From: JAGOMW01 sp964644075
GTDB lineage: Bacteria; Patescibacteriota; Gracilibacteria; BD1-5; UBA2023
DNA length: 64,000 nucleotides
Reading direction: 5' to 3'
Assembly (NCBI GenBank): GCA_964644075.1
Contig: CAZXUQ010000002.1
Span: 62,001-126,000, forward strand
A model generated the notes under the pieces. That model was given only the letters and a program-made list of their open reading frames with translations, had not been told where the DNA came from and did not search any database. The translations under genes and the position numbers were made by a program. The stretch's first letter is position 1; every line of letters begins with the position of its first letter. Below, in pieces: positions 19,306 through 29,428 of this stretch.

Positions 19306-20289
19306 TTAGTGATGATCTGTCGGCAGCGACTCTCTGATGTAGAGAGAGGAAAGTGTCATGAAGATATATGCCTGGAGAAATGCCACGAGAAGCTCGAAGA
19401 ACCAAAATGGAAGTGCGAGGATACGAAATGCTCCTGTGTGGAATGCTGGGATTTGTTCTCCGACATAGACGACGACACCGATGAGGATCGCACCGACGAA
19501 GATATTGAGGAAGAGACGCATCGAGAGTGAACCGATACGGATGAACTCTCCGACGAAGTGAAGCCATCCAACGAATACTCCTACGAGTTTCTCAGCTGTC
19601 GTGTCTCCATGATAGTTCCAGAGATAGTGCGAGAGATGATTGACTGGACCCTTGAGGTAAAAAGCAGTAAGCTGTGCGATGAGGATAACCGTGAGCGAGA
19701 AGACGAGAGTCGTCGAGAGATCAGAGTAAATCGGACGGAGGTAGTGACCGAGCCATTCGTCTTTCGAGACGAGAGTAAGCCAGTCGAATACAAGACCGAC
19801 GAGATTTCCAAGAAATATCACGACGATGAGTCCACCGAGGAGCCAGAGGTAGTTTTTCGCGATCTTCTCATCCCCGAGGAGATTTTTCGCGTACATATAG
19901 ATACGGTTGACGATATCGAGTCCAAATGCACGAAGACGTGGAAGTTTTTCTGTACGAATAGCTACGTACATAAATGCAACGAGTACGAAAAGTACTCCCA
20001 TAAAAATCCATGTCGAGAATACCGTATTGGTAATATGGAGTCCGCCGATCTCCCATCCATGGATGACATCACCCTTTGGCGCTGGGATATGTGGACCTTC
20101 ATGCTCTCTGGTTTCATGTGCAGGAGTAGCTTCTCCATGAACGGTTGTTGTCATAGCTTCATTTGTAACTTCTTCGACGATGCTATTTGCTATATCTTCT
20201 GGATTTGCTGCTATAGCTGTGCTTTCTACGAAGCCAAATGTAGAGACTGCGAAAAGTGAAACAAGAATGAGACGAAAAAGTGTACGCAT
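19306..20289 (-). CDS. atpB: F-type ATP synthase subunit a with secreted-type N-terminus
   Basis: 327 aa. Forms the proton half-channels next to the c ring. The stator Arg is in GEFIRIGSLSMRLFLNIFVG (about residue 245), with further helices to LLVAFLQAYIFMTLSSLYI. It begins with a signal-like hydrophobic segment (LFRLILVSLFAVSTFGFVES) followed by an acidic, His-rich extracytoplasmic stretch of about 60 residues before the first conserved helix; this extension is longer than usual. The start at 20287-20289 lies downstream of a good promoter. No TGA is used. Confidence 0.93.
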   Translation of the reverse strand: MRTLFRLILVSLFAVSTFGFVESTAIAANPEDIANSIVEEVTNEAMTTTVHGEATPAHETREHEGPHIPAPKGDVIHGWEIGGLHITNTVFSTWIFMGVLFVLVAFMYVAIRTEKLPRLRAFGLDIVNRIYMYAKNLLGDEKIAKNYLWLLGGLIVVIFLGNLVGLVFDWLTLVSKDEWLGHYLRPIYSDLSTTLVFSLTVILIAQLTAFYLKGPVNHLSHYLWNYHGDTTAEKLVGVFVGWLHFVGEFIRIGSLSMRLFLNIFVGAILIGVVVYVGEQIPAFHTGAFRILALPFWFFELLVAFLQAYIFMTLSSLYIRESLPTDHH

Positions 20290-20308
20290 AGGAAAAATAT
20301 CGAGCGCG

Positions 20309-20336
20309 AGTATAGGAAAAAGTGATTTTTTTGCAA
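20309..20336 (-). promoter_or_regulatory. Promoter of atpBEFHAG
   Basis: Minus strand TTGCAA, 16-nt spacer, TATACT, the same arrangement as at secD. About 19 nt separate the -10 box from the atpB ATG. Confidence 0.7.
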
Positions 20337-20387
20337 ATTTTTCTTTTCCTTCGATTTTTGTTAGGAAATTACTACAATAGTAATACT

Positions 20388-20393
20388 TATAAT
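20388..20393 (+). promoter_or_regulatory. -10 box of the SIS-domain gene, leaderless position
   Basis: A perfect TATAAT ends 8 nt before the ATG at 20402. No good -35 box is seen at the usual distance. Confidence 0.45.
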
Positions 20394-20401
20394 TTTCCCC
20401 T

Positions 20402-21301
20402 ATGTCATATCCTACCCTCGATGAGATCGTTATCGACACACTTCATCTCTACCAATCACGAGACTCACTGCCAAAACTTGATCTCTCGAAATTTGATACC
20501 CCACTCGTGGTCGGAAGTGGGAATGGATACTACACTGGTCGTATCCTCTTTCGAAATAGTCCTGCGTATTTCGCCGTCGAGAGTGAGGTCGAGAAAAAGC
20601 TCGAAAATATCCCATCCATCACTGATGTCGTCGTCATATCAGCAAGCGGAGAAAAACACGCTCCGATAATCCTCGAAGTAGCAAAAAAATATGGTAAACG
20701 TACGACTCTCATATCATCGAGTGAAAAAAGCACGGGTCGATCCCTAGCAGAGAACTCCGTCATCATGCCGAAAATCCGTGAACCCTACACCTACAATACC
20801 TCGACATATTTCGGCTACATGCTCGCACTCGATCCTTCGCTTGACCTCGTCGCTCTTGAAGCATTTATCTTATGAGAACTCAGGGGAAAAATCGACTCCA
20901 TACAACTCGCTGACTACAAAAATTTCTTCGTCGTCCTCCCAGATGAATATGTCCTCCTCAGAGAAATGATCGAAGTGAAATTTATCGAACTCTTCGGACG
21001 TCGAGTGGCTCGAGATGTCTTTTCGTATGAGCAGATGCGACATGCGACAACTGTCGTGGGGAGTGACGATGAGCTCTTCATATGTTTCGGGAATACGACT
21101 GATATCCAGTACGGGAAAAATCAAATTAATCTCCCCGTATTTCCACTATCGAGCTACGCAGCGATGATGCTCGTAGCATATTACACGGTCGGTATGATAC
21201 AAAAATCCCTCCCACCGTACTTCATGGAGTCGATAGAGGGATATTGCGCGCGAGCAAACCTTCAGAGTGGATTTGATATTAAGCCGTGGGTAGAGGTGTA
21301 A
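20402..21301 (+). CDS. SIS-domain (phosphosugar-binding) protein
   Basis: 299 aa. The central VVVISASGEKHAPIILEVAKKYG followed by RTTLISSSEKSTGRSLA is the classic SIS signature of sugar isomerases and their relatives, which bind phosphorylated sugars. VVGSGNGYYTGRILF just before it would form the first strand of the domain. The second half (FGRRVARDVFSYEQMRHATT) resembles the C-terminal SIS half of bifunctional phosphoglucose/phosphomannose isomerases. One TGA joins the halves, at AFILGELRGK. The substrate cannot be inferred from context; bifunctional PGI/PMI is the best guess. Confidence 0.6.
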
Positions 21302-21763
21302 TTATTTCCCCATCACCACACACACTGTCTTCTCAGATGAGAGATCAGCATCTTTGAGTCGGTATTTCTCGACGGCTGGTTCTGTGATACCTATAGCAGT
21401 CGCGAGCTCATGAGCCGTATCTCCATAAGTGACGACCATACGTGGTTCGATTTTTTCGATGAGAGCGACACTTCCCTTTCCACTCGGCATGACGAGGATA
21501 TCGAGATCTCCGAGGAAGTCGAGAGTAGCACTCGAGAGGTCAGCGAGGATACGAGGTATGTATCCGACACGATATCCCTCGACGCGCATCTCGACGATGA
21601 GTGTATCGGTATCAGTTGTCGCATAGGCGAGAAATCCTCATTTCTCATATTCACCAGGCATTTCGAGGGAGAGTCCATCGAGAGTGACGCTATTTTCAGA
21701 GAGAGTGATTTCTTTTTTCTCTGAGTCGATCGTGAGGGTATTATTTTTGTAGATGAAGTCCAT
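21302..21763 (-). CDS. Short metallo-beta-lactamase-fold-like protein
   Basis: 153 aa. The pattern (short beta strands, then LEMPGEYEKGGFLAY, then DTLIVEM, GDLDILVMPSG and IEPRMVVTYGD) is that of the small COG2220-like MBL proteins common in CPR genomes, but the HxHxDH metal motif is missing, so a catalytic role is doubtful. One TGA (EKGGFL). Its TAA stop abuts the stop of the SIS gene with no base between them (TAA/TTA). Weakly supported family call. Confidence 0.42.
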
Positions 21764-21854
21764 ATTGAAAGTTTAGATGGTGAGATGATAGAGAAAAATC
21801 TCAGAAAATCAAATATTCCTCAAATCATTAAAGGGAATTAGGAATAAAAAACTT

Positions 21855-21961
21855 TCAAAAACAAGAAATTCGAGGAAGAAAAATTTTATCGAAGTGAGTT
21901 TACTTATTTGTAAATGAGCAAGAGAAAATTTTTCTGACAAAGAAGTTCGACGTTTTTCAGA
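21855..21961. repeat. Palindromic repeat R2, copy 1
   Basis: About 107 bp, with complementary ends (TCAAAAAC... and ...GTTTTTCAGA), an inner pair of A/T-rich arms, and a centre reading TTTACTTATTTGTAAA. Copy 2 is at 24748-24854 in the same orientation and matches at most positions. It is located between the NUDIX and MBL-like genes. Confidence 0.8.
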
Positions 21962-21966
21962 GTTTT

Positions 21967-22416
21967 TTACATAAAGTGGATATTTTTCTCGAGAAATCCG
22001 ACCACATCAGGCTTGAGAAATATTCCTTTGAGTTCATCAGGAGTGAACCATTTATATCCTACAAAACGCTCATTGCGCGGTGGGCGTGGTTCTGATTTTC
22101 ATTTATACTGGACGAGAAATAGTGATACTTCCTTGTGAATGATAGGAGCACCTTCGAGGTATCAGGCGATAAAGGAATAGGCAATCTTATTCATGAATTT
22201 GACCACATGGAGATCTCGGATAGCGAGACCAGTTTCCTCGGAGATTTCGCGAAGTGCGGTCTCCTGGAGTGTCTCATCTCCTTCGATATGGCCCTTGGGG
22301 AGGACATATTCGATCTCATTTTTGGCGTTTTTCCAGGCAAGCATCAGCACCTGGATCTCTTTTCAGATTTTTCTATAGACCATACCGCCAGCACTCTTTT
22401 CGTGGAGTTCTGCCAT
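21967..22416 (-). CDS. NUDIX hydrolase
   Basis: 149 aa. The Nudix box GHIEGDETLQETALREISEETGL (GX5EX7REUXEEXGU) is complete at about residues 41-63, so a pyrophosphohydrolase acting on nucleoside diphosphate derivatives is expected (MutT, diadenosine polyphosphate or NDP-sugar type). The C-terminal half (RFVGYKWFTPDELKGIFL) fits the family. TGA codons lie at YRKIGKE and FIAGYLE and would truncate it. The start at 22414-22416 gives MAELHEKSAGGMVYRK, the usual N-terminus. Confidence 0.88.
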
Positions 22417-22566
22417 GGTATACTGGATAAGTGGATAAAATACTAGACTCAGTATATGAGAAAAGTGAAAAAAAGCAAGAGAGAAAAACATCGACGAGAA
22501 AAGTTGCATTTTTTCTCTTTCTCCATACCTTGTTCCTAATTCATAATTGATTCATTTTCAAATTTT

Positions 22567-23691
22567 ATGCGATTCCGTATAGAGACTGACATATTCCGCC
22601 GAGCGATCGAAACTGCGAGTCATGCCGCTTCATCAGGTAACCTGACACCTATCCTCGAAAATATCCTTATCGAGGCAGGATTTAAGCGACTCGTGCTCAC
22701 CGGCAACAACCTCGAGATGGCAATAGAGTACATCATCGAAGAGAAAGTTGACGTCGAAGCTGAGGGAAAATTTACTATTTCTTCGAAATTTCTCACTTCG
22801 TATATCGCTCTCGTCCAGGACCCAAGCGTCACCGTCGAGCTCGAGAAGTGAGGCAGTCTCAAGTTCACGACTGAGACAAGTGAGACCAAGTTCAAAGGTA
22901 CGAGTGCAGAGAAATTTCCTGTCATCCCAAACCTCGTCCCTGGTACACCACTCAAGATAGAATCCAAAGATCTCAAAATCGCGATCGAAAAGACACTTTT
23001 TTCGACCGCTGATGGTGCAGTACGTCCTGTCCTCGCAGGTATCTACATGCGGCCAACGAGAGAAAAACTCGTATTTGCTTCGACGGACAGTTTCCGACTT
23101 TCTGAGTTCGTCGTGGCGACCGCAGAGGGTACTGAGGCAAGTCCTGTCATCATCCCGAAAAAAACTGCAGCAGAACTCGCACGTATCGTCTCTGACGAGG
23201 ATGAGAAAATGCCGATAGAACTCTATTTTCATGAAAATCAACTCCTCGCGATCCGAGGCAATGTACGACTCTCATCACGACTCCTCTCTGGGAAATTCCC
23301 TGATTATGATGGATTTTTTCCGAAAGAGTGGGCAACCAAGAGTGTCATACTGAGAACTGATTTTGTCACCGCACTCCGCCAGGCATCGCTCGTCGCGAGA
23401 GAAAATAACTACAATACTCGTATCCGATCGAAACACGAAGGAAAAATCGATATCTCTACAGGTGATACCGAGGTCGGAGCATCGAGTATCTCGATCTCAG
23501 GATCCGTCGAAGGTCAGGAAGACATCATCGGTATGAATGCTCAGTACCTCCTCGAAGCTCTCTCCGTCATGCGGGAAGACTATGTTAGCATGGAGTATAA
23601 ATCTGCTCTCTCTCCGATCATCGTCTCAGGATTCCCGAAGGATGAGGGGAAATATAGCTACCGTCACCTTATCATGCCACTCAAAATCTAA
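22567..23691 (+). CDS. dnaN: DNA polymerase III beta subunit (sliding clamp)
   Basis: 374 aa, normal length. The ring-shaped clamp tethers replicative polymerase to DNA. Three repeated domains; recognisable are LTPILENILIEA (domain 1), TRPVLAGIYM-like VRPVLAGIYMRPTREKLVFASTDSFRLSE (domain 2) and the C-terminal YSYRHLIMPLKI (RxLIMPL terminus). One TGA sits at LEKGGSLKF. It is followed by pheS after 3 nt, so the two are one operon. Confidence 0.95.
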
Positions 23692-23694
23692 ATC

Positions 23695-24714
23695 ATGCTC
23701 TCCCTCCTCCAAGAACTCGAAACCCGTGTCATCCATACCCTCCCGTCCATCGAGACAGAAGAGGCACTAACACTCTATAAAAACACTATCCTCGGAAAGG
23801 ATGGTGAGCTTACCAAGATCCTCAAAGGACTCAAAGATCTCTCTCCTGAAGAAAAAGCGTCAGTCGGAAAACGTGCCAATGAACTGCGTGATACCGTCAC
23901 TGGAGCATTTGATAGTGCGCGTGAGACGATAAAGCGAAACACGATCGCGAAACGCCTCGAGAAAGAGTGGGTTGATACGACACTTCCCTTTACCCACGAG
24001 CGTGGTAGCATCCATCCTATCACGATAGTGAGACAGGAGGTCGAAGATACATTTCGCCGTATGGGATTTGATGTATATGAATCGATGGAAGTCACGACAG
24101 AGTACCTCAATTTCGATGCTGTCAATGTCGCCAAAAACCATCCAGCACGAGATATGCAGGATACATTTTGGCTCGAGTGAGACGGAAATGTCCTCGCGAC
24201 ACAGACCTCATGTATGCAAAATCTCATCATGAGAAACAATACTCCTCCGATCCGTGCGATCATCCCAGGACGTGTATTTCGAAATGAAGATGTCGATGCT
24301 ACACATGATAATACGTTTTATCAGGTGGAAGGAATAGTCGTCGACCGTGGTATCGGTATGGGGCATCTGAAATTCACGATCACGACGATGCTTTCAGATA
24401 TTTTCGGAAAAGAAGTAAAAATCCGTATGCGTCCTGGTTATTTTCCATTCGTTGAACCTGGAGTTGAAGTAGATTTCTCATGTCCATTTTGCGATGGGAC
24501 TGGATGCAAGATCTGTAAAGGATCAGGCTGGATCGAATTCATGGGAGCAGGACTCATTCATCCGAATGTCATCCGTGAAGCAGGACTTGATCCAGAAGTC
24601 TACACTGGATTTGCATTTGGTTTTGGACTCAACCGTCTCGTGATGATAAAATACGGTATACCAGACCTTCGCTATTTCATGAATCCTGATTTAAGGTTCC
24701 TCAAACAGTTTTAG
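23695..24714 (+). CDS. pheS: Phenylalanyl-tRNA synthetase alpha subunit
   Basis: 339 aa. Class II synthetase core: motif 2 region RAIIPGRVFRNEDVDATHDNTFYQVEG and motif 3 GFAFGFGLNRLVMIKYGI. A coiled-coil N-terminus binds tRNA. A zinc knuckle CPFCDGTGCKICKGSGW is present near residue 263, an insertion found in part of the PheS family. One TGA at 24178-24180 (FWLEGDGNVLATQTS) joins the N- and C-terminal halves. pheT is not in the window. Confidence 0.95.
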
Positions 24715-24747
24715 AGAGCTTCTCTTCATATAAAGGGGGAATATGTC

Positions 24748-24854
24748 TCAAAAACGAGAAATTCAAGGAAGAAAAAAATCTTCGAAGGAGTTTACTTATC
24801 TGTAAATGACTAAAGAAGATTTTTTTATGACGCGGAAGTTCGATGTTTTTCAGA
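24748..24854. repeat. Palindromic repeat R2, copy 2
   Basis: Second copy of the 107-bp palindromic element, in the pheS to DUF4143-gene gap. Inner arms AAAAAAATCTTC and GAAGATTTTTTT and the centre TTTACTTATCTGTAAA are better paired than in copy 1. Confidence 0.8.
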
Positions 24855-24871
24855 CATATTTGCTTCAATAT

Positions 24872-24900
24872 TTGCACATTTTACAAAATCCTGCTATAAT
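24872..24900 (+). promoter_or_regulatory. Promoter of the DUF4143-type gene
   Basis: TTGCAC, 17-nt spacer, TATAAT; 14 nt to the ATG. Confidence 0.65.
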
Positions 24901-24914
24901 CACAGCAAGATTTT

Positions 24915-26069
24915 ATGATACTTCGCACGAAATACATCGAAAAACTCCATGAGTTCGCGGATACAAGCAATTCGCGCTATATCGCTGTGATCTGAGATGA
25001 TGCAGTATGTGTCGGAGATTTTCTCTCGAGTTTGAGTGGAAGTGGAGTATTCCACTCTGAGCATCTAGAAGGCATCTCTCTCGCTCGACTCAGCGCACAT
25101 AAAGAACTCAAAGCAGAGACCAAATACGTCATCATCACTGGTGGGAAAATAGAAGATTTTTCTAGTTTTCAGACAATTATTGAACCAAAATTGCACGAAA
25201 ATATTGTAGGAGTATTTTTCGAGGGTGCATGACCTCTCGATGAAGAGAGAGAAGGTTCGACATTTTTCCTCGAACCCATGAGTTTCCGTGAATATGCAGA
25301 ATATCGTGGTAAAACCATCGATATAGGAGCAGTAATGTCAGGGAATAGTAATATCGAAGAGCTCAATAGTATCCGAGATGAATATATCAAAACAGGTGGA
25401 TACCCACTCCATATCGAACATGAGAAGTCTATTTTCGAGAGTTTTGATAAAAAACGGACAATTATGAAACAAGAATTGTTCGAAAAAGAATATACTGAGT
25501 TCGATGAATATATGCGAGCACTCGCGATGAATACTGGTAACCTTTTCAAATCTGATGGACTCGCAAAGCTTCTCGGCATCTCTCGTCGCAAGGTCAATAA
25601 ATATACTGAGATCCTGATGAGTCATGGGATCATCGCTCCACTGGGACCATGGGGAGATCATCCAGATACTGAGACGACACGTCATGTGAAACTCTATTTT
25701 CGCGAGCTTTCATTTCTGCGCGCCCTCCTCGGTGATATCCACGGAGAGTGACAGATGCGACAGTGAGCGATAGAGAACTTTATCCTTATAGAACTCATGC
25801 GCAAACTCGATAAGAGTCACGACTTTGCTTTTTATAGAAAAAAATCTTGAGCAGAGATTACATTTATCATCACTGACAGAGAAAATACTCTCATCACTCC
25901 GATCGAAGTGAGTTCTCGAGAGGTAAATACCATATCTCAGGCAATAAAGTCATTTGATACTGACTATCATGCACGTGTCGAGCGTTATATGCTTTGGAAT
26001 AATAGCACTGCTCTACGGTCTGATCTGGATGGAACAATGGTGATGATACTCCCACATATAGCAGTATAA
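24915..26069 (+). CDS. DUF4143-type protein lacking a recognisable ATPase P-loop
   Basis: 384 aa. The second half resembles the AAA-14/DUF4143 family (COG1373): EPMSFREYAEYRG, the YIKTGGYPLHIEH stretch, LAKLLGISRRKVNKYTEILMSHGII (winged helix), and the nuclease-like C-terminus KSGAEITFIITDRENTLITPIEVSS. In the family, an N-terminal AAA domain with Walker A (GPRQVGKTT type) precedes these. Here that part is only about 100 residues and no GxxxxGK[ST] is visible, so ATPase function is probably lost or absent. Four or more TGA codons. The role of such proteins is unknown; links to mobile and toxin-like genes have been suggested. Confidence 0.62.
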
Positions 26070-26091
26070 TCGAGGCTTTCCTCGATTTTTT
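26069..26091 (+). terminator. Terminator after the DUF4143-type gene
   Basis: ATCGAGG-CTTT-CCTCGAT stem followed by TTTTTC, overlapping the TAA stop. Confidence 0.9.
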
Positions 26092-26195
26092 CTTTACTTT
26101 TTAGAGCTCATTCATAGACTGATAGTTATTATTTTGATGAAACCTTGATTGATCTTCACGATCAAGAGTTCTTCATCCTCAACCCTTCATCGTCT

Positions 26196-27386
26196 ATGCA
26201 TCTCGTCATCATGGCTGCAGGAGAGGGCTCTCGCATGAAGCCTCTCACCGACACTATACCAAAACCACTCCTAAAAATCTGTGGAAAAACAATACTCGAA
26301 CACAACATCGAGCCAATTATCGAGTTTTTTGACGAGATCTACATGGTCGTGAAGTATAAGCAAGAGAAATTTTTCGAGCACTTCGGAAAAGAATACAAAT
26401 GAAAGCCTATCAAATATATCGAACAAGTCGATATGCCTGGTACTGGTGCAGCTATCCTATCACTCGAGCGTCACATCGATGGAGCGTTTGTCGTCATCTC
26501 TGCTGATGACCTCTACGATGCCAAGGATATACTCAAACTCTCATGAGTCCAAGGTCATGGAACTCTCTGCAAACGTGTCGATCATCCAGAAAATTTCGGG
26601 ATTTTTATCCTCGATCAGGATGGAAAAGTAAGTGGCATCGTGGAAAAACCAAAAGACCCTACTCTCGGAAACCTCGCAAATATCGGAGTGCATAAATTTG
26701 ACTCCTCTATCTTCCCAATGCTTCGCAATATCCCTCTGTCTCACCGAGGAGAGCTCGAGATCACAGACCTCATCCATATCTATATCGAACACGGAGGATA
26801 CGAAGTCGTCGAAGCAAGTGGTCGATGGATTACGATCGGATATCCATGGGACCTCCTGAAGGCTGACGACGAAATCATCGGAAAATATGAAAAAACGATC
26901 GACATGTGAGCAACGATCGAACCCAACGTCACGATCAAAGGAAATCTCCTCCTCGGACCAAATGTCACGATCAAATCATGAAGCTATATCGAAGGGAATT
27001 GTTATATCGGACACTCGACGGTCATCGGACCAAACGCTTATATTCGTGGGACGACAAGCATCGGTGCAAACTCAAAAATCTGAGCTTTTGTGGAGGTAAA
27101 AAATAGTTATATCTGAGAAAATACTCACATTCCTCATCTCTCCTATATCGGTGACTCTGTTCTCGGAAACGATGTCAATGTATGAGCAGGATCAAAAGTC
27201 GCGAACCTCCGTCATGATCATAAAAATATCCTTGTGAAGGTAAAAGGAAATCTCGTAGACACTGGGCGAGGAAAATTTGGAACTATCATCGGCGATCACG
27301 CTCGTCTCGGGATCAATACACTCATCTATCCAGGTCGGACTATTCCAGCACACCATGGGACACTTCCAGGCGAAGTAGTAAAATAA
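26196..27386 (+). CDS. Sugar-phosphate nucleotidyltransferase with left-handed beta-helix domain
   Basis: 396 aa. The N-terminal NTP-transferase domain opens with MAAGEGSRMKPLTDTIPKPLL (nucleotide-binding loop and Lys) and contains DDLYDAKD-type metal site; residues about 240-396 are hexapeptide repeats (PNVTIKGNLLLG, SYIGDSVLGNDVNVGAGS) forming a left-handed beta helix. The layout is that of bifunctional GlmU-like or glucose-/mannose-1-phosphate nucleotidyltransferases, which make the activated sugar for wall or surface polysaccharide. The start at 26196 gives the canonical N-terminus; the upstream extension in frame is not family-like. Seven or more TGA codons. Whether it carries acetyltransferase activity is unclear. 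Confidence 0.8.
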
Positions 27387-27391
27387 TAGTT

Positions 27392-28288
27392 ATGATAAAT
27401 ACGATTTTCCATGTATGATGGATGGTTTTTCTCAGTGTCCTGACATGTACATGATGTACGAGAAATATCCCGCCAGCACCTTCAATTCAGACACCTGTGA
27501 TTATGCATACTGAAGGAAAAAAGCAGACTTGTAGAGAAAATTCGAAGGTGGATTTTTTTATGTATCACTATATACGTGACTGGGATACGCACGATACACT
27601 AGGAACCAAGTCTCTCTCAGTGCCACCAAAGCTTTTTCGTGAACATATGAAAAAGATACGTACTCTCGCCGACTCTGGAGTGATCACCCTTATCGATGGG
27701 CCTGACTTTCTCGAGGCAGTGAGAAAAAAATGTTTTCCTGGCAAGAATATATGGGTATTTACCGCAGACGATGGATGGAGTGACATGGCGGACTCGCTCG
27801 TCCCGATCGCCAGTGAGTATAGGATCCCTTTCTTTCTCGGGATCATCACTGACCGTATCGGGAAACCATGATTTGTCACAGAAGATCACGTCAGATCGAT
27901 GGCACACACGCCACTCATGACTCTGAGCTCACACTCTGTAAGTCATACTGATAATAGCAAACTCTCCGAAAAAGACGAAACACATGAGATGTGCGACTCA
28001 AAAAAAATACTCGAAAAAATATCATGACTTCCTGTGGAAACCTATATCTACCCGAGCGGACGGATCAATCCAGACATCGACGAAAAAGTAGCTGCATCGT
28101 GTGGATATACCCTCGGGTGGTCGACATCTTTCGGAAAGGACTTCTGATCGTCATGAAGCAATCTCTATGATCTCAACAGGATACGTATCCAGAGCGACAC
28201 TGATCCTCACTTTTTCGATCTCTTTCTCGAAAAAGAGTGATCGCCTCACTCGGACCCAAAAATATCTACATGATCTCGATCCTCATAG
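27392..28288 (+). CDS. Polysaccharide deacetylase (NodB-homology), secreted
   Basis: 298 aa. A hydrophobic N-terminal segment (WMVFLSVLTCTGC) looks like a signal peptide, possibly of a lipoprotein with CTGC as a poor lipobox. NodB motifs: motif 1 FTADDGW with two Asp, motif 2 SSHSVSHTDNS (HxxxH metal ligands), motif 3 YIYPSGRINPD. These enzymes remove acetyl groups from peptidoglycan or other glycans outside the membrane. The gene follows the nucleotidyltransferase by 5 nt. Its last 23 bp overlap the convergent barstar-like gene. Stop TAG at 28286-28288 after several TGA codons. Confidence 0.8.
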
Positions 28289-28520
28289 CACTATCGGTGA
28301 TGATATCGATAAGTGCGAGATAGTTCTCATCTCAGAGACGTGCCTTGAGGAGACGATTGTTCCTGATGATGAGTGAGTCGAGTCCCGCATCACCAAAGAG
28401 CTCTTCCAGTGCATCGAGATTATTTCCAAAATACGGTACAGAAAAATCCATCTTTATCACTTCATAGAGATGAGCAAGTGAATGGATATTTTCTCCATCG
28501 ATGGTATAGGCTTTTCACAT
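28266..28520 (-). CDS. Barstar-family ribonuclease inhibitor
   Basis: 84 aa. The N-terminal IDGENIHSLAHLYEVIKMDFSVPYFGNNLDALEELFGD pattern (split here between residues 7 and 45) is the barstar fold signature, in particular YFGNNLDAL. Barstar binds and blocks barnase-like RNases. No barnase-like gene is adjacent. It overlaps the deacetylase by 23 bp at the 3' end and is divergent from rplA. Two TGA codons, one the second codon of the gene. Confidence 0.8.
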
Positions 28521-28541
28521 AGAGAAAGTATAGTGAAAAAC

Positions 28542-28568
28542 TTGCATTTACCAAAATAATAGTATAAT
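28542..28568 (+). promoter_or_regulatory. Promoter of rplA with a structured leader
   Basis: TTGCAT, 15-nt spacer, TATAAT. The roughly 100-nt leader that follows can fold with GTCCAAAGC (28577-) pairing with GCTTGGAC (28640-), so it may be an autogenous L1-binding leader. That last point is inference. Confidence 0.5.
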
Positions 28569-28674
28569 CACGCCCGTCCAAAGCTCGTGAAATATGGGAG
28601 TTCCTACGGTGAGAGCGGTCACTCGAGCCAAAAAAGAACGCTTGGACCAACTTTATTTTTTCACGGATTTTATC

Positions 28675-29370
28675 ATGTCTACTACACACGGTAAGAAATA
28701 CAATCAGGCAGTCGCGCTCATCGAAAAAGATCGAGCATACTCTGTCAAAGAAGCTGTAGATCTCCTCGAGAGAACCAATACAGTAAAATTCGATCCTACG
28801 ATCGAAATCCATTTTAATCTCAGCATCGACCCACGTCAGGCTGATCAGCTCGTTCGTTCGACACTTTCACTCCCTCACGGGACTGGTAAGACGAAACGTA
28901 TCGGTGCCTTCACTGATCTCGGAAACGAGGCAGAGCTCAAGGCTCTCGGTGTCACCGTCGCGGGTAGCGATGATCTCATCGATGCCGTCCTCGCGAACAA
29001 GATCGAGTTCGATATCGCGATCGCGACGACAGGGATGATGAAGAAGATGGGTAAGGTCGCGAAAGTCCTCGGTCCAAAGGGTCTCATGCCAAATCCAAAG
29101 GCAGGAACTGTCGGTGATGATCTCGCGGCGATCGCCAAGGAACTCATGGCTGGACGTTTCGAGTTCAAGAACGACAAACAAGGAAACGTACACTCTATCG
29201 TCGGAAAGCTCTCCTTCGGTGCTCTGAAACTCGAAGAAAATATCGACGCATTTCTCAAAGCAATCAAAACTGCTCGTCCATCTGGTCTCAAGAGTGGTAC
29301 AGTATTCGCAAAGTCTGTCTATGTCTGTAACGCTATGGGTCCTGGTATCCGTCTCGATGTTTCTCTCTAA
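28675..29370 (+). CDS. rplA: 50S ribosomal protein L1
   Basis: 231 aa. L1 forms the L1 stalk near the ribosomal E site. Typical segments: HGKKYNQAVALIEKDRAYSV, TVKFDPTIEIHFNLSIDPR, LGPKGLMPNPKAGTV and the C-terminal SGTVFAKSVYVCNAMGPGIRLD. ATG at 28675 was chosen over an in-frame ATG at 28594 because the extra residues are not family-like and cover the leader. No TGA codon is used among about twenty glycines. It is monocistronic here, without rplK. Confidence 0.96.
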   Translation: MSTTHGKKYNQAVALIEKDRAYSVKEAVDLLERTNTVKFDPTIEIHFNLSIDPRQADQLVRSTLSLPHGTGKTKRIGAFTDLGNEAELKALGVTVAGSDDLIDAVLANKIEFDIAIATTGMMKKMGKVAKVLGPKGLMPNPKAGTVGDDLAAIAKELMAGRFEFKNDKQGNVHSIVGKLSFGALKLEENIDAFLKAIKTARPSGLKSGTVFAKSVYVCNAMGPGIRLDVSL

Positions 29371-29391
29371 GAAATACTAAAAAAGCTGGTC

Positions 29392-29428
29392 AATAAATCT
29401 CCTCGAAGTTCTCGAGGGGATTTATTTA
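29392..29428 (+). terminator. Terminator of rplA, shared with the convergent zincin gene
   Basis: AAATCTCCTCGA...TCGAGGGGATTTATTT hairpin. Its distal arm contains the stop codon of the convergent membrane zincin gene (29422-29424), so the element serves both sides. Confidence 0.8.

Noticed and set aside
19558..20259. 233-aa plus-strand ORF with many Asp, Glu and Arg
   Set aside because: It is the complement of atpB, whose membrane helices become charged codons on the other strand.
22633..23241. 202-aa minus-strand ORF
   Set aside because: Antisense shadow of dnaN.
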